Positions 1-11,985 of a stretch of 64,000 bases of DNA are shown in pieces. The translations under genes and the position numbers were made by a program. The stretch is from Xylogone sp. PMI_703 (lineage: Eukaryota; Ascomycota; Leotiomycetes). Numbering within the stretch: position 1 is the stretch's first letter; each line of letters starts with the position of its first letter. The notes under the pieces are model-generated. The model did no database searches. It worked only from the letters and a program-made list of their open reading frames with translations, and was not told the DNA's origin. The stretch is from assembly GCA_021399445.1 (NCBI GenBank), contig JAJTUQ010000003.1, forward strand, positions 806,001 through 870,000, in the 5' to 3' direction.

Positions 1-1535
1 TTGACGGATTTGTTCAAGTTCCTCGTCGTCCTTCATCCTATTAGTATAGTCATGAAGAGAGCTCAATCTATCACACATACATCTAAGAAGAATCTCAAAT
101 ACTGATAACTAACGTCAATCTCCGGGTCACCTCCTTTCTCACGGTGCTCTTCGACAGTTGGTTGGCCACCGCTAAAGGCCCCTTGTATCTTCTTCAGGAT
201 TTGCTTCGGGCTATCTGTAACTTTAATAGCGCTAGAATCAATAGAAGCCGACATTTTTGAGCCAGGTCCTTGAAGTGCATCTAAAAATTTAGAGTGGATA
301 AGTGATGGCTTTGCATACTTGAGTTGTTGAGCAACATCTCTAGGAGATGTCAGTTAGTATCCAAAATTCCTTAACACCAGTTGGGTAGTTGAGAAGGGAA
401 TAAAATAATTGAAGGGGATATTCCTCCTGAATAACGCACCTTGTAAGCCTAAAGTAAACATCTTGGTCGATTGCTTTTAAAGGTCAGCCATCTCTAGACT
501 TGAAGAAATAGAGATATATCATGACTGACCACATGGGATAAGACATGGTATACTGGCTGTGCGTGGATCTGAGCCAAAAACTTCTGGGAAGGAATTGGCA
601 AAGGAAGTAGCTGCTTGAACAGCAGGAAATTGAACCTTTCCAATACTAGTACTAGATGTGAAACCAAAGGCAGCATCCGCAGTTCCTCGATTTATTCTCT
701 AAGATTGATTAATAACGTAATCCGTATTATGCTATACATAACAAACCTTAGCTATCCGAGTAATATTTTTATAGAATTCATTCCCCATGTAACTATAGTC
801 ACTGAATATGAAAGTCCTATCTGGATTTAAACCAGTTGCAATAATATCTTTTGCATTTTCACGGGCGTAACGTTCGAAGTCGGTTACGTCAGTATCAGGA
901 CCACTAATAAGATATTTCTCATCTACAGTAATTAGCATATGTTATCGCCAAAAACCAGATCAGAAAGACGAACCATCTGTCAACATAATTATGAGAGGCG
1001 CGTCAAAAACATCCGATAACCATTTTGTTAACTGTAAGACATTAATATCTGCATGAATAGCTGATTTTTCCTTCCCAGTGGTTGTTGATTGATCGTATGG
1101 TGGCTCGTTTTCATTTCCATTTGGCTTAGTTTAAACTTACTTCGAAGGGGATCACGTGACCTATGTGAATTCCTTTGAACAGTTAGATTTTTTTCAACGC
1201 CAAGGAAAAAGGATTCTACCGTCAGACGATGGCCCACGTCCCGTATAACAAAAGAAAGGTTCGTTCCTTTCGTATCGATCGAGGATCGCTTCAAGATCGC
1301 GGTGCGAAAAAACAATTTTCCGTCGGAGAAACCTATGGGGTTCCTGTCCCGTGACGCGGCGGAACCGCTCCAGCAGTGCATCATCGATCAGACTGGTTCC
1401 AAAATTTTCAACGAGTTTCGTATAGTCTATCGCCTTGACCTTGCCGTCCTCTCCAATCTCGCCCGTGACGCTCCACGGCGTGACGCTCTGCTCCTGAGAG
1501 GCCAGGGCGTCCGGGTTGTCGGAGGGGTTCTCCAT
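1..1535 (-). CDS. Tryptophanyl-tRNA synthetase, cytoplasmic eukaryotic type (3' end beyond window)
   Basis: Class I aminoacyl-tRNA synthetase that charges tRNA-Trp. Eight exons can be joined by eye with GT-AG introns. Visible in order are the N-terminal block [20 protein letters not shown], the TGRGPSSDG block, the class I signature split over exons as [41 protein letters not shown], the second signature GSKMSAS, and [18 protein letters not shown]. The last visible codons encode [10 protein letters not shown], so only the C-terminal end is missing. Both ATP-binding signatures are intact and no stop or frameshift is needed, so the gene looks functional. The start is the ATG at 1533-1535. Compared with TrpRS sequences I remember, several stretches are divergent (the ISGPDTD segment, the INRGTAD segment). 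That may mean a paralogue rather than the single housekeeping copy, but this is a guess without a search. Confidence 0.88.
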
Positions 1536-2211
1536 GGTCTTAGGTCGGTTGTCGTCTCAGGGCACTCGCGGAGGAGAGTTTCGTTGATACCAGTAGATGA
1601 GTTTGCTGGTGAGGAGGTTTTTGAAGTTGTTTGGAGTGAGGGGAGTTTGGGTGAGTCAGATTGATTGATGGGATTGTGCGGCACTCTCTCGAACAATTCG
1701 CGTCGGTCTAGAGGGGCAGAATCCCAAAGCAGTCTAGTGTTCACGAGTACACCCCTCTCTACTCTGGGCACACCAGGGGCGTGGGGAGTAAGGTTTTACA
1801 GTACGGCAAGGATTCATCAGGGGAGAGGAAATTCTTCAAAATGATAGACTTGAAGAATTTGGTATTCTCAATGCATGAAGTTATAACTGAATATCTGTAC
1901 ACATTAGTCGAGTTCTTTTATTATGTGAAATTAAAGAAGCTAGGCAGGAATTTGCTCTAGAACTTGTTAGATTTGGGAACTCTCCATCTTTGGGAACGTG
2001 TCTATTTTGGCAACTTTTCAGCTTTGGAGTAAATAACATATCAATCCCACAACAAAACAACCATCATTCTTTCATATACAAACTTTTACTACCGTCTACT
2101 ATTGAACCCCGCCTCCACATCACCTCCCATGTCTCTCGGGCGCGTACTTTGATCTTATTTCTTTTCTTTTGCAATTCACCCAGAGTTATTTCTTTCCCTT
2201 CGCCTCCAATA
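1536..2211. other. Intergenic, shared upstream region
   Basis: This lies between the start of the synthetase (minus) and the start of the decayed gene (plus). It is presumably the promoter region for both. Open frames here are short and antisense to each other, and I see no conserved product. Confidence 0.4.
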
Positions 2212-3777
2212 ATGCCGTCTTCTAGTATCAAGCAGGAGATCGATGAGAATGGAGACATTCTACCAGCTCGCCCATTTCGACAGGCGCGCTTGAACACCCT
2301 CATAAAGAACGCGAATGCAACGCAAGAATGGCCATCTGATAATGACGACAATAACGATGATGGTATCAAGCCAGATCCTGATGATGATGCCATGGACTGG
2401 TTTTCGGATCCCGAATTCATACCTAATACCAGCCTGTCCGATATGTCCGAAGACCAATATCAACACGAGTGTGTAGATGAAGATGAAGACGAGCTGGAAG
2501 AATATGGAAATGAAGAGTAACCTGATAACGGTGAAGATGAAGAAAGTTTTGCCACTCAGCCAATATTTGCGAAAAGCTGACAAAAGAGGCATGCTTTCTC
2601 CCACCATTCTGATGGAGTTAGACGGGGGTCGAAGAGAAGTACCGCACAAGAATCATCACCTTCGAAGCAATCAGAAGACACCTCCAGCAGCAAATCTATT
2701 GAGCCAGACAAAAAGAGAGAGACAGTCTATCTAGATCAGCTTATCATGCAATTCCATGAAGGCGGAATTGACGCGCAAACTTTTCAGCAACTTGGGTGTT
2801 TCTGTTAGTACACAGAATCTAGCACTTGTATGATATGCCGCATTGTAACAGATCGCAATGAGTCTATTATCGATGTGAATCTCTCCGTGAGTGAAAAGCT
2901 TTTGAAGCTTCTGGATAAACTACCAGAAGAACCATTTCGTGAATGTAAGTCCTCTCTTTGACTCTTCATTGTTTACCAACCACACCCTCCAACAAACCAA
3001 CTTCTTTAGCCTCACCAATAATGTTCCCGAGCTTTGAAAATAACCATTAGTTTAGATTGCCTAGAGCAGCAGGAGGCAATAGCAAGAACTCACCGCTTTG
3101 TTACATTAATAGTCACAAGATTGCGGGAACTCATTAAAGACTCCGCCTTTCAGAGGTCCAATAAGTTGCTTGTAGTTTTCCTAGAACTGAACTCTACCCC
3201 GAAAAAAAGCGATCTTATTAAAATCTTATTACATCCATGGATGTTTTGGCCTTCTATTTCCGAGGCCATTGGAAGAACGCATACAACGAATAGCGGAGAT
3301 ACTTGGCAATCTACGGTCTGGCATCAGTTTCCTTAGAAGTTCGATGATGTTTGTGGAATATACCTGATGGTTTCTTCAGCCAAGCTCCATGATTCTACTG
3401 ATGGAAAAGAGTCGATTGGATACTGTAGATCAGCAATAGGACTTGGTGGTCTTTATAACAGGATTTCTATCCATAAGAACGTTCTATCTCAAAGTGCTGC
3501 GGATATTGAGTCAAATTACTTGCAGGGGGCATTCTGAAGGAACGCATTGCCTTTTCGTCCACTTTCTTATGTCTCGGATACAGGAAAACTCTGTATCATT
3601 TCGCACCATTTTTGCATGGCCAATGCTCCATTTGCTCGACTCTAACCCTATCCCAGTAATACAAGTAATAATCTCTATCCAGGAGACAATAGCAACCCTT
3701 TTAGACACTGTCGTCATGGAGGATTTAAGTCTGATCCCGCATCTTTTCTATATGACCTCGGTCATTTGATCCCCAGT
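2212..3777 (+). pseudogene. Decayed gene of unknown family (acidic N-terminus)
   Basis: From the ATG at 2212 a frame encodes an acidic protein start (MPSSSIKQEIDENGDILP). It includes Asp/Glu-rich runs and two Lys-containing motifs (IKQE, IKPDP) of the kind often sumoylated. The same frame continues with protein-like composition past TAA at 2518, TGA at 2578 and TAG at 2806, through a Cys-containing piece (CMICRIVTDRNES) to a plausible donor near 2945. After about 3050 further protein-like stretches are interrupted by more stops, for example near 3334 and 3536. Each of the three early stops could have arisen by one C-to-T change from CAA, CGA or CAG, as in repeat-induced point mutation. I do not recognise the family. 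It could instead be several short exons that I have joined wrongly. Confidence 0.4.
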
Positions 3778-4022
3778 TCATCCCACTTCTGTCGTGATTA
3801 AAAGAGGATAATCTCAGATAATCTCAGTAACCCATTAGGATATGATTCTAGCCAATGCGGTATGCATATCATAACATTTTCATACATCAGGCATGGTCTT
3901 ACGATTCACGCGCAGCATTACCGAATTGGTAGCTGGCTAGGTAAATAATGCGCTGGTCGCCAGCTGCAATCCATCCAACTTTCAATCAACTGTCTGCGGC
4001 ATCTCCTACAAGAACAATTATC

Positions 4023-4715
4023 ATGCCTCCGAAGCGCAAAGCACAGGAACAACAGATCCAGGGCTCTCCGTCGTCATCCAAGCGCAAAATCAGCGAAAAA
4101 GGCGACTCAAAGCCGTCAAATCCCCATGGCTTTGAACCGTATCCGCCTTCCAAAGTCTATCGTCTTGTTGAACCAGGCCCAGTGCTGATGGTCACGACCG
4201 GATCGCTTGCCGACGCGACGCACAATGTCATGACCATTGGATTCCATATGGTCATGCAACACGAGTCACCACCACTAATTGGGATATCACTTGGTCCATG
4301 GGATGCATCGTTTGCTGCTCTCAAGAAACAGCGCGAATGTGTGCTTGCTGTACCTTCTGTCGAAATGGCAAGCACTGTTGTGGATATCGGCAATTGCTCT
4401 GCTGCTGATGACGACATGACGAGCAAGTGGGAGCGCTTTGAATTAGAAGCATTACCGGCTACCAAAGTCAAGGCGCCGTTAGTGGGAGGCCCTGATGTTA
4501 TCGCCAATATCGAGTGCGTAGTTGAGGATACGAAGATGGTTAGCAAATATTCGATGTGGGTTCTGAAGCCAGTGAAGGCGTGGATAAACCCACAAAAGAA
4601 ACCGGGTGAAGGTGGTAAAATGTTCCATCATCGCGGTGATGGCACGTTTGTGGTTGATGGAGAGATTTTAGATCTGAAAGATAGGATGGTTAAATGGCAG
4701 GAATTCCAAGACTAG
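4023..4715 (+). CDS. Flavin reductase-like domain protein (flavoredoxin type)
   Basis: A 230-residue single-exon protein. A Lys/Ser-rich N-terminal tail (about 1-45) is followed by an FMN-binding split-barrel of the flavin reductase-like family. The stretches PGPVLMVTTG, HNVMTIGFHMVMQHESPPLI and GISLGPWDASF match the usual opening strands and flavin-contact loop. KAPLVGGPDVIANIECVVED matches the later strand that carries the dimer contacts. Such proteins bind FMN and often reduce flavin or act as small oxidoreductases, but substrates are rarely known. The start was taken at 4023 (MPPKRKAQ), because the upstream in-frame Met at 3948 adds a segment unlike the family. It stands alone, with no close partner in the same operon-like arrangement. 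I see nothing tying it to the biosynthetic genes further right. Confidence 0.8.
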   Translation: MPPKRKAQEQQIQGSPSSSKRKISEKGDSKPSNPHGFEPYPPSKVYRLVEPGPVLMVTTGSLADATHNVMTIGFHMVMQHESPPLIGISLGPWDASFAALKKQRECVLAVPSVEMASTVVDIGNCSAADDDMTSKWERFELEALPATKVKAPLVGGPDVIANIECVVEDTKMVSKYSMWVLKPVKAWINPQKKPGEGGKMFHHRGDGTFVVDGEILDLKDRMVKWQEFQD

Positions 4716-5245
4716 CTAACATTATTTGTCTCGAGTCTAACAATTCGATAGCCTGTAATGCTTATGCACTCGCAGTCAAAAGAGACTGAGTTTCGATGCT
4801 CCAAGCCGTAGTCACATTGTGTGCATTCTATAACATCACAGGGTCTGTGATAGCGGAGAGGCCCGTTATACTGGAAAATTTCTTCATAATATCGTTCCAG
4901 TCCAGAAATATCTGATCATGGGCACCGCTACAGGGATAAATAATGATGTACATAGTATCCGGTTCAAGAAACTGTCTTGGTTAACTCATAAATATGGTAT
5001 GCCTATTGTAAAGGCCACTGTGTTGTAGCTCCGCTTAAAAGTACTCAGCCTATCCGGCGTATTGGCCTAGATCAGTTATCGAACTAGTAAGCCTCGGCAG
5101 TTAGACTTCTTTAGAAGCTTCGTTAACGCCCATCATACATTCTCATACCTGCGGGGGCTGAATTGGGGGCAACAGGAACGTGCAAATGTAGGATTGAGGG
5201 GTACATGCGCAATGTTCTAGTTCTTTGATCTCAGTCATCTCTAGT
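4716..5245. other. Intergenic region
   Basis: The 3' flank of the flavin-reductase-like gene and the promoter side of the Zn2Cys6 regulator gene. No conserved reading frame was seen. Confidence 0.4.
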
Positions 5246-7224
5246 ATGATGAACGAGAGTGCTCATAACCAGCCGGGTGGCAGCAGTCAGCAACAACAGA
5301 ATGTCGGGCGACGTCTCGCTCTCAACGCCTGCACCTTGTGCCGTGAACGCAAGACTAAGTGCGATGAGGCTAGGCCTTCATGCGGTCGCTGTGCAAGACT
5401 GAAACTATCATGTGTGTATGTTGAATCGGCTTCTGGTCGGGAACTTATTGCTGTCTCCGAAGTCTACGGACGCCTTGAAAGGATCGAGGCCAAATTGGAT
5501 CTTCTGTGTCAGGGAGCGATCTCCACACATGGAGTATCAATCTCCAGGGCCACTGATTCTCCATTGAAACAGGGCCAATCTGAAACCGAACCCTCGTTAT
5601 CTGCTGTAGCTCAGCGATCGCCTTCTGGCTTAAACGGCATTTCGAGCGATGGCGAAGCTGGTCTGGCTATACCGTATCGGCATTCTACCACCCCTCAGAG
5701 AATGCTGTTGTGGCCTTGTTGTCCAGTTCGATTTCACGATCAAGATGTTCGTTACCCACTTAGCGTTGAAACGTGTCGAATGAACCTACCTTCAACGCCG
5801 ATTCCTCCAAAAGCACTAGTTTCAAACCTTCCAGGGTTTCATTGGCTTGATGGCCTTTCCTTCGTACAATTTCGTTGTCTCACAGCATCTTACTTCATGA
5901 ATTATCACCCTCGGTGTATGATACTTGACGAGAATGAATTCTATGAACGAAATGCGTCCCAAGCCCTGCTGAATGGATTTCTACCCAGTCTAAACAACTG
6001 TCTAGTACTCCTAGTTCTGGCTATTGGTTCAATCTCAAGTGTGGCCGAGGGCGACAGCAGCTGGCTACCGTCGAGTCAGGTTATGTCAGACTCCATAAGT
6101 GATTTCGAAGGAACGGGACTTGGGTTCTTCAATTTGGCCTGCAATATATTTACCGAATGCCGCGATGTTAGCTGGCTCAGCGTACAGTGCTATCTCCTGA
6201 TCGCTTTCTATCGCTCTTTACAGATCAGAGTATATGCGCAGTGGCAGGCAGTTAACCAAGCCTGTGTGACGGTCATGCTGCTTCTACAGATGGAGCCTAC
6301 CCCAACATCCTTCCAGTGCCAATTGTACTGGATAGCATATTTGCAGGAGAGCCAAATTCTTGCTGAGCTTGAATTTCCACCATCTGGAATCAGTCGGCTC
6401 GAAAACTCAATTCCGTTACCATTTACGGGCGAAGACGAACGTGAAGAAGCCCAGAAAGTATATCGGCTCTTTCTCTTGGCCGAAATCGCATTGAGGCGCT
6501 TACTCAATAGAGTGCATTCTCATCTATATAAACTAGACGTCACAGATCCTCCTGCGAATTCTCCAGCAACTTCACTGGCGGCCTCGCCACCAATTATGTA
6601 CGAGCTTGATCACCAACTTGAAATATGGCATGAGCATCTTCCGGAATTATTGAGATTCGACAAGAGCACCAATATTGAGACATTGATCAGTCCCAGAGGC
6701 GCTCGAACTCCACGAGAAAAGATGACTGGAACTCTCAAGTCAAGATATTTCGCTGCCAAGGCCATCATATTTCGGCCTTTTGTCTACCGGATCTTGCATA
6801 ATGATGGGCCTGAAACACTGTCGGAAGAAGACCTAGCGGGTGCAAAAGTATCGATGGAGTCTGCATTGCAAGTTCCTGTCCAAGCTGGCCTATTGTGTGA
6901 TAATCTACGACTTGTGCCACTCATATTAAATCCTGCAAGAAGGTAATCTTTTTTATTTTCTAGTTTACTGATACACAATCACATTAAACACTAACTATCA
7001 ATAGCTCATTTGCTGCTGCCATTCAATATAGATACATTTCTAAACAGACTGCAATTTTATCGGTCCTGCCGGATCAATGGCAGCTGATAGACCAGATTAG
7101 CAACAGGCTTTCTAGTGAGGTTGCTCCGTTCTCACCCATCTTGTCGAAAGATCTTGAGATGTTGGGAATTTTGGATGGCGACCTTTCAGTCAGATCTGAT
7201 TCGACTATGGTCGACTCTAATTAA
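5246..7224 (+). CDS. Zn2Cys6 transcription factor with fungal-specific TF domain
   Basis: About 638 residues in two exons; the intron is 6943-7004. The binuclear zinc cluster lies near residues 28-55 (CTLCRERKTKC, then CGRCARLKLSC), with basic residues between Cys2 and Cys3 as expected for binding CGG half-sites. The LERIEAKLDLL segment that follows is a short coiled coil for dimerisation. The rest is the all-helical fungal-specific regulatory domain, with the usual central Trp- and Cys-rich helices (VQCYLLIAFYRSLQIRVYAQ) and a late FRPFVYRI motif. The start is ATG at 5246, with a second Met directly after. The nearest downstream genes are a GH3 relic and a GH78 enzyme, so control of plant-glycoside use is a reasonable but unproven guess. 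It looks intact. Confidence 0.9.
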
Positions 7225-7299
7225 GTATCTATGGACAAATTCTAAATAAACGGGCTTGCATCTACAATCTATTATATGGCCTAATTTATTCCATACTAT

Positions 7300-8220
7300 T
7301 TTCAATGGTGTGAAATATCCTGTCTACCCCAATATCTCTCGAGCCTTTAGCAGCAATGACTTTGAAAGCGGTATTTATGTCAACGATCTAGTGGCTTATC
7401 ACGTCATCCCAATTAGAAGAAATAACATTATCTAGAAATGCCTGTGCGTTTACTGTTTGCTGAGGCTCGATACATAAGTTGTCCCAGCCCTTGAACTCTC
7501 ATGGCGGGTACATTGGATCTGAGATCTGAATGATGTAGAGTTGGTCAATTTCTTTTCCCGGCGTAGAGCTGGTATGTTTAATGTCCACCATTGCCTCAGT
7601 ATAGCTTGAGTCTTGTTTGGAGAAAGATAAAAAGGCGGAGCTTAACGGAATATTGAAATGTGCAAAATTTGTAAATGAGGGGCCTACAGGAAGTGGGAAG
7701 AGGGACTTGGTCCTTTTATGATTATAATAATGATAGTCAGCAAATACTTCTCCCTAAAATATACGATCATTTATACTAAGGCAGTTATTATTATTATAAC
7801 AGCGGTTGAAAGCGATAGGAAATGCGACTGGTAACTTTCCGCATGGGTTTCGATTGCCAAGCAAGACGTCAGATAGATAATTACCTTGCTCTTGCCCAAG
7901 GTGCCATGCTTCTAGTATCACGAGAACTTCATCAATCCGTGGTATGACGGCTGCCGTCCCAGTTGGATTTACGAAAACTACGTTTCGATTCACTCCTGCA
8001 GTGGCAGAAATCGACCGGGTTAGCTGGTACGGCAAGTCAAAAGATTCTATATCTCTATTTTTATTCTCAAGGTTTTTCATCCCTGCCTACTCCAACACTA
8101 CAGTATTGCTGCTCTTGGCAATCTCGAGCATTTGTACAGGGATATCACATTTAGAGATCTTCATAATAGCCAACTCTACAGGTATCGGAAGAGTTTTAAT
8201 TGGTGGACGTTTGTAAAATA
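7300..8220 (-). pseudogene. Relic of a GH3 beta-glucosidase (C-terminal half only)
   Basis: Reading the minus strand from about 8220 gives pieces in the order of the GH3 C-terminal half. First comes a segment ending in NTVVLE, then NVVFVNPTGTAAVIP, then EAWHLGQEQGNYLSDVLLG and NPCGKLPVAFPIAF; these are the conserved (alpha/beta)6 sandwich motifs. A YHYYNHKRTKSLFPL segment follows, and then the fibronectin III-like domain start (FTNFAHFNIP, later STPGKEIDQLYI). Different pieces sit in different frames. There is a stop before MKNLENKN near 8080 and another after DPMYPP near 7500. The N-terminal catalytic barrel is absent. It is therefore a truncated, frameshifted remnant, lying just downstream of the intact GH78 gene on the same strand. 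Confidence 0.8.
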
Positions 8221-8238
8221 ATGCCCATAAAACTAGTA

Positions 8239-10397
8239 CTAACTACTATAAACATTGTAATTTCCACCCGGTAGGTCTGTAAATGTTAGAGTCCCGTTGG
8301 ACGTAGTAGATGGATGCACGATGCCTTTAGGTCCGCTGACAAGGAGATTTCCCTTATTATCCGCTAAGACCAGAGTCCCAGATGTTCCAGTAGGTGTCTT
8401 GAATTCTCCATTTACATTATCCCCATCGACGGCTGTCCAACTGGCAGAGAAATCACCCAAAGATGTTTTATAACCTGCAGTAATTCTTTTCAAATCCCCA
8501 AGCCTTGGCTGTATTAGCCAATTCTTTCCAGCAGCTGAAGTGACTTGAATTCCAGCACCGAAGAACGTTAGTGCGGAGGTAGGTCCCGTGGCCCAACCGT
8601 GAGCATGACTAACGCGTGCATCGTTACCGTATGGTGCATAGTGAAGATCTCCATTTGTAGAATAGCCCTCTATAAACGAACTGTTTGTCATGCGAGGATC
8701 ATCAAGCATGAAATCTGCCCACATGAATTCAATCAGGTCGACTGCACGTTCGGGGAAACCCGCAATGTAGTGTGCCTGTACCTCGAAGCCAGAAGCAAAT
8801 GGAGATACCGTTGGTCCTGCCTCAGGAGCAGGGGCGCCATATGGTCGTATCCATCTGTTCATGAGTGCTGTGCTGATGGCAGCTGCACGATCAGCCTCCG
8901 CAATACCGGCTATGATAACCCAGGAGTTTCCGTCCTGGGGATGTACAGCAGTGGATGTTTGGTTCTTGTCGTTGTCGAAAAACAGGTTTTGTGTAGGGTC
9001 CCAGAGATGCGTGTTGACTGCGTCCTTGATTCCTGCCATAGCAGATGACCATGTGTTTGCTACACTATCATCACCAAGAGCATCAGCCAGTCTAAGGCTC
9101 ATATCCAGTGTATGATACAAGATAGTATTGGCCTAGAAATTTGCATTAGCTAGTTAACTTTGATACTAGCTGGTTGTCCGTTTATTGCTTTTGCTCACCT
9201 CGACGTTATGACCACCCATACCAGACCTTAGCCAATCATTCGAACTTGTTACATTCGCCATTCCCGATGCATCAATAGTTCCCAATGACCATGCAATAGC
9301 TTTTTTATATTGGTTCCAATAGCCACTCAGATAATCCAAATCACCAGAGTATGTGTAGTAATAATAGAGATCAAGCAAGGTATAAAGGTGGTATGTGAAA
9401 CTGAAGGAGAAGTGGCCCGGTGAAACGAATGGAGTGCCAGCCCACGGCAAGCGGCCGTCAGGTTGCTGGAGCAGGAATAAAGAATCGATACCATTTTTGA
9501 TACTATCAAGGCTGTTGGTTGATACAAATATCGACGGGCCAGAAATTGCAATATCTCCAGGCCAAACAAGACGGTCTCGTTTGGCTCCATCTATAAGGGC
9601 TGATGTACCGTCTACTTGAACATTAGCCAACTATTACTGAGAGAGCAGATGCTGTACTTCTCGCATCACAACGGGCTAGAAGAATTATTCGGATTTTATC
9701 TGGACTCACTCGCAATTGTCGCATTATAATGCCAACTAGTGCCCGATATACCCAAGGCGTTCCCATAGGCAGGATCCGCGCTGCAGAGTTGATTGGTGTA
9801 GGCTCCAGCGTACCAAACACGGTTTAATTTCTCGCTGTCGCTATTGAAATATCCGGCATACTCTCTGAGATTATCCATTTCCGGAGATGCTGTGAAGTTG
9901 ACTGAAAGATCTCCGAGAGTGACAGTCCCTGTTGAATTATGCCAAATGCTCATGTAGCGAAAGCCGCCACGCTGATGGGCCTTATCAGCTGCATAGTTGC
10001 CCTTGGAGGGGATTTTAAACCACAAGGGACTATCATAAGTGGCAGAAGAGGCCGAGTCACAGTGGTACGGGCTGATCCACATTGAACTTTCCGTAAAAGT
10101 AAATCCGATGTACTCATCCGCACCAGAAACTGACCTGACATTGAACTGCACATTCCCAGCAATGTTTTTGCCGAAATCAAGAGTAATGGAAGAGTTTATA
10201 CCGGAGAAAATCACTCCTTCACTGATATGAACGTTTGTACACAGAGCATTCGGATTCTTGACGTCACCCTCAACTGCATTTACCGTCGGAGGAGTCACGG
10301 AGCGGTAAGTTGGGGCGAGGATATATTCTCGGAATTGAGTAGCGGTTCCATATTGTACGAGAAAGGATGCAGTCAACAGAGGTATATGAAGCCTCAT
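8239..10397 (-). CDS. Secreted alpha-L-rhamnosidase-like glycoside hydrolase (GH78 type)
   Basis: About 670 residues in three exons (roughly 10397-9715, 9630-9188 and 9134-8239). A signal peptide (MRLHIPLLTASFLVQYGTAT) predicts secretion. An N-terminal beta-sandwich includes ITLDFGKNIAGNVQFNVRS. The (alpha/alpha)6 catalytic barrel carries the family hallmark DGAKRDRLVWPGD, then NDWLRSGMGGHN and SHAHGWATGPTSAL, and a C-terminal beta domain follows. GH78 enzymes remove terminal rhamnose from plant glycosides and pectin. The junction of exons 1 and 2 is not simple. A strong GTGAGT donor at the end of exon 1 gives the wrong phase, whereas a GC-AG intron starting two codons earlier restores the frame. 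A small lesion is the alternative. Neighbours (GH3 relic, sugar transporter) fit glycoside use. Confidence 0.82.
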
Positions 10398-11985
10398 CGT
10401 ATTAGAGAGCAGATAGATTTAGGAATGGCAATTGTCAACCCAGCGTTGAACTTGCGAACGTGTTCTGCGAAGAGCATCCCAAACCTTCAAATATAAATAC
10501 GTTGAACTGTGATACAATCGCTTAACAAACAAAATTTAATCTCTTTCGAGCAGTATTCGGGTTATCATCTCCCGTCGCCCCAGTTGTAAAACTGCATCTC
10601 TTCTTGAAGGACTTCACGAATAGCTAGGAGTAAATAGTTATATCTGTAAGAATGACTTACAACCCCTCGGGGATGGCTCTGGGCTCTACTGAATATGTCC
10701 AAGTGCGACGTAGTGTATGTGGGGAAACAGAAAAGACATGGATGAAGACTGGGATTCAAGGTTGTAAAACCGGCATCTCAGCGCTGTAGCCAATGCTATC
10801 TGATGCTTGCTCTGCAGCACACATGCGGGGTTAGAGGAACGATGTTTATTGCGCTGCAAGTCGGTTTGAATATGTTGGTACATCTCGGTCTAAAGTAAAG
10901 CGAGCAGAAAGGGGAGAAAGATTAAGCTCTCAAAGGTACCGCAGTGTGGTGTCTACTCAGTTGTGTGGGTTTCCCCATGAATTCCTGTCTGGGAAATAAC
11001 AGGTACTGATTCGGTAAAGGTTACGAGCCATATCTATACAAAGTCATTGAACTCATATTGCTAGCTAAATAGTACCAGAATTTAGCAAAAGTATCACCAC
11101 CTAAATAAAGAATAGTTATGCCGCTGATTTTTCATTTTGGTATCAGATATAATAGAAGTAGAATTGTAAAAAGTGTCTTCTTCACATCCTAGGAGACAGC
11201 AAGCAACGTTATTCAATTGGTCAACAACACAAAGTAACTGAATACTTTCAACATATTCTACCGCCCAATTGAGATCCGTGAGTTATATTCGTGCTCTTTG
11301 AATACAAGGTGTACCGTACTGGTGAGACTCGGCTTCAGTCCTCGGCAAAAACTGACTGAGGGCTGAGCGCAACCTAGGGACGGGGAGGGTCCGCGGCCCC
11401 TGTGATCGAGCCTTGTACCTATTGGCTCTCTCCGGTCGGAATTTTGTCAATGGGCGATCGGGAATTTTCCATCTAAAGAATTCACATGGTCAACCTGCAG
11501 GCGGTGTAGTATGTTCGCTGGTTAGGTATCTAAATTCACCACTAGAAAGCGCCACTATTTGTTAGTTTGTAAGTTAATGTAATCTCCGCAATTTCGATAT
11601 CGGGGAGCCTCCGATGGTGGGACACGGTTACATGTATGTAGGTAGGACGTCGCCGGGCTAGATCTAGCAAAAGGATCCTAGAGAGAGCCACCTGGAACTG
11701 CCACATTTAGCTAGGGGATTGCATTACTGAGCAGTATATTAAGCCCATTGCCATGTAAGCCGCGGACTTTTCACCTTGCCAAATTATAGAGAGCATTTAT
11801 GGAGAGCATTTATAGAGAGCATTTAATATCAAGTATACATATACACCGTGTCTGAGTTCCAAAAATACAGGTTGTATTTGCGTATAAGAATGCTAGCAGT
11901 TAGGAACCGGCTAAGTATAGAGAAAGCCAGTAGTTAAGGATGTACCCCGATATTATGATCAAGATGATCCAGGGAAATTTCTTCT
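10398..11985. other. Intergenic region
   Basis: Upstream of the GH78 gene and downstream of the sugar transporter, both on the minus strand. Apart from a small tandem repeat at 11787-11825 I see no gene. Open frames are short and without family features. Confidence 0.4.
11787..11825. repeat. Short tandem repeat, 13 bp x 3
   Basis: Three head-to-tail 13-bp units, TAGAGAGCATTTA, TGGAGAGCATTTA and TAGAGAGCATTTA, with one mismatch in the middle copy. It lies in non-coding DNA. Confidence 0.85.

Noticed and set aside
1302..1771. Open frames of 114-120 codons overlapping the TrpRS start
   Set aside because: They are antisense or out of frame with a well-supported synthetase exon and have no family features.
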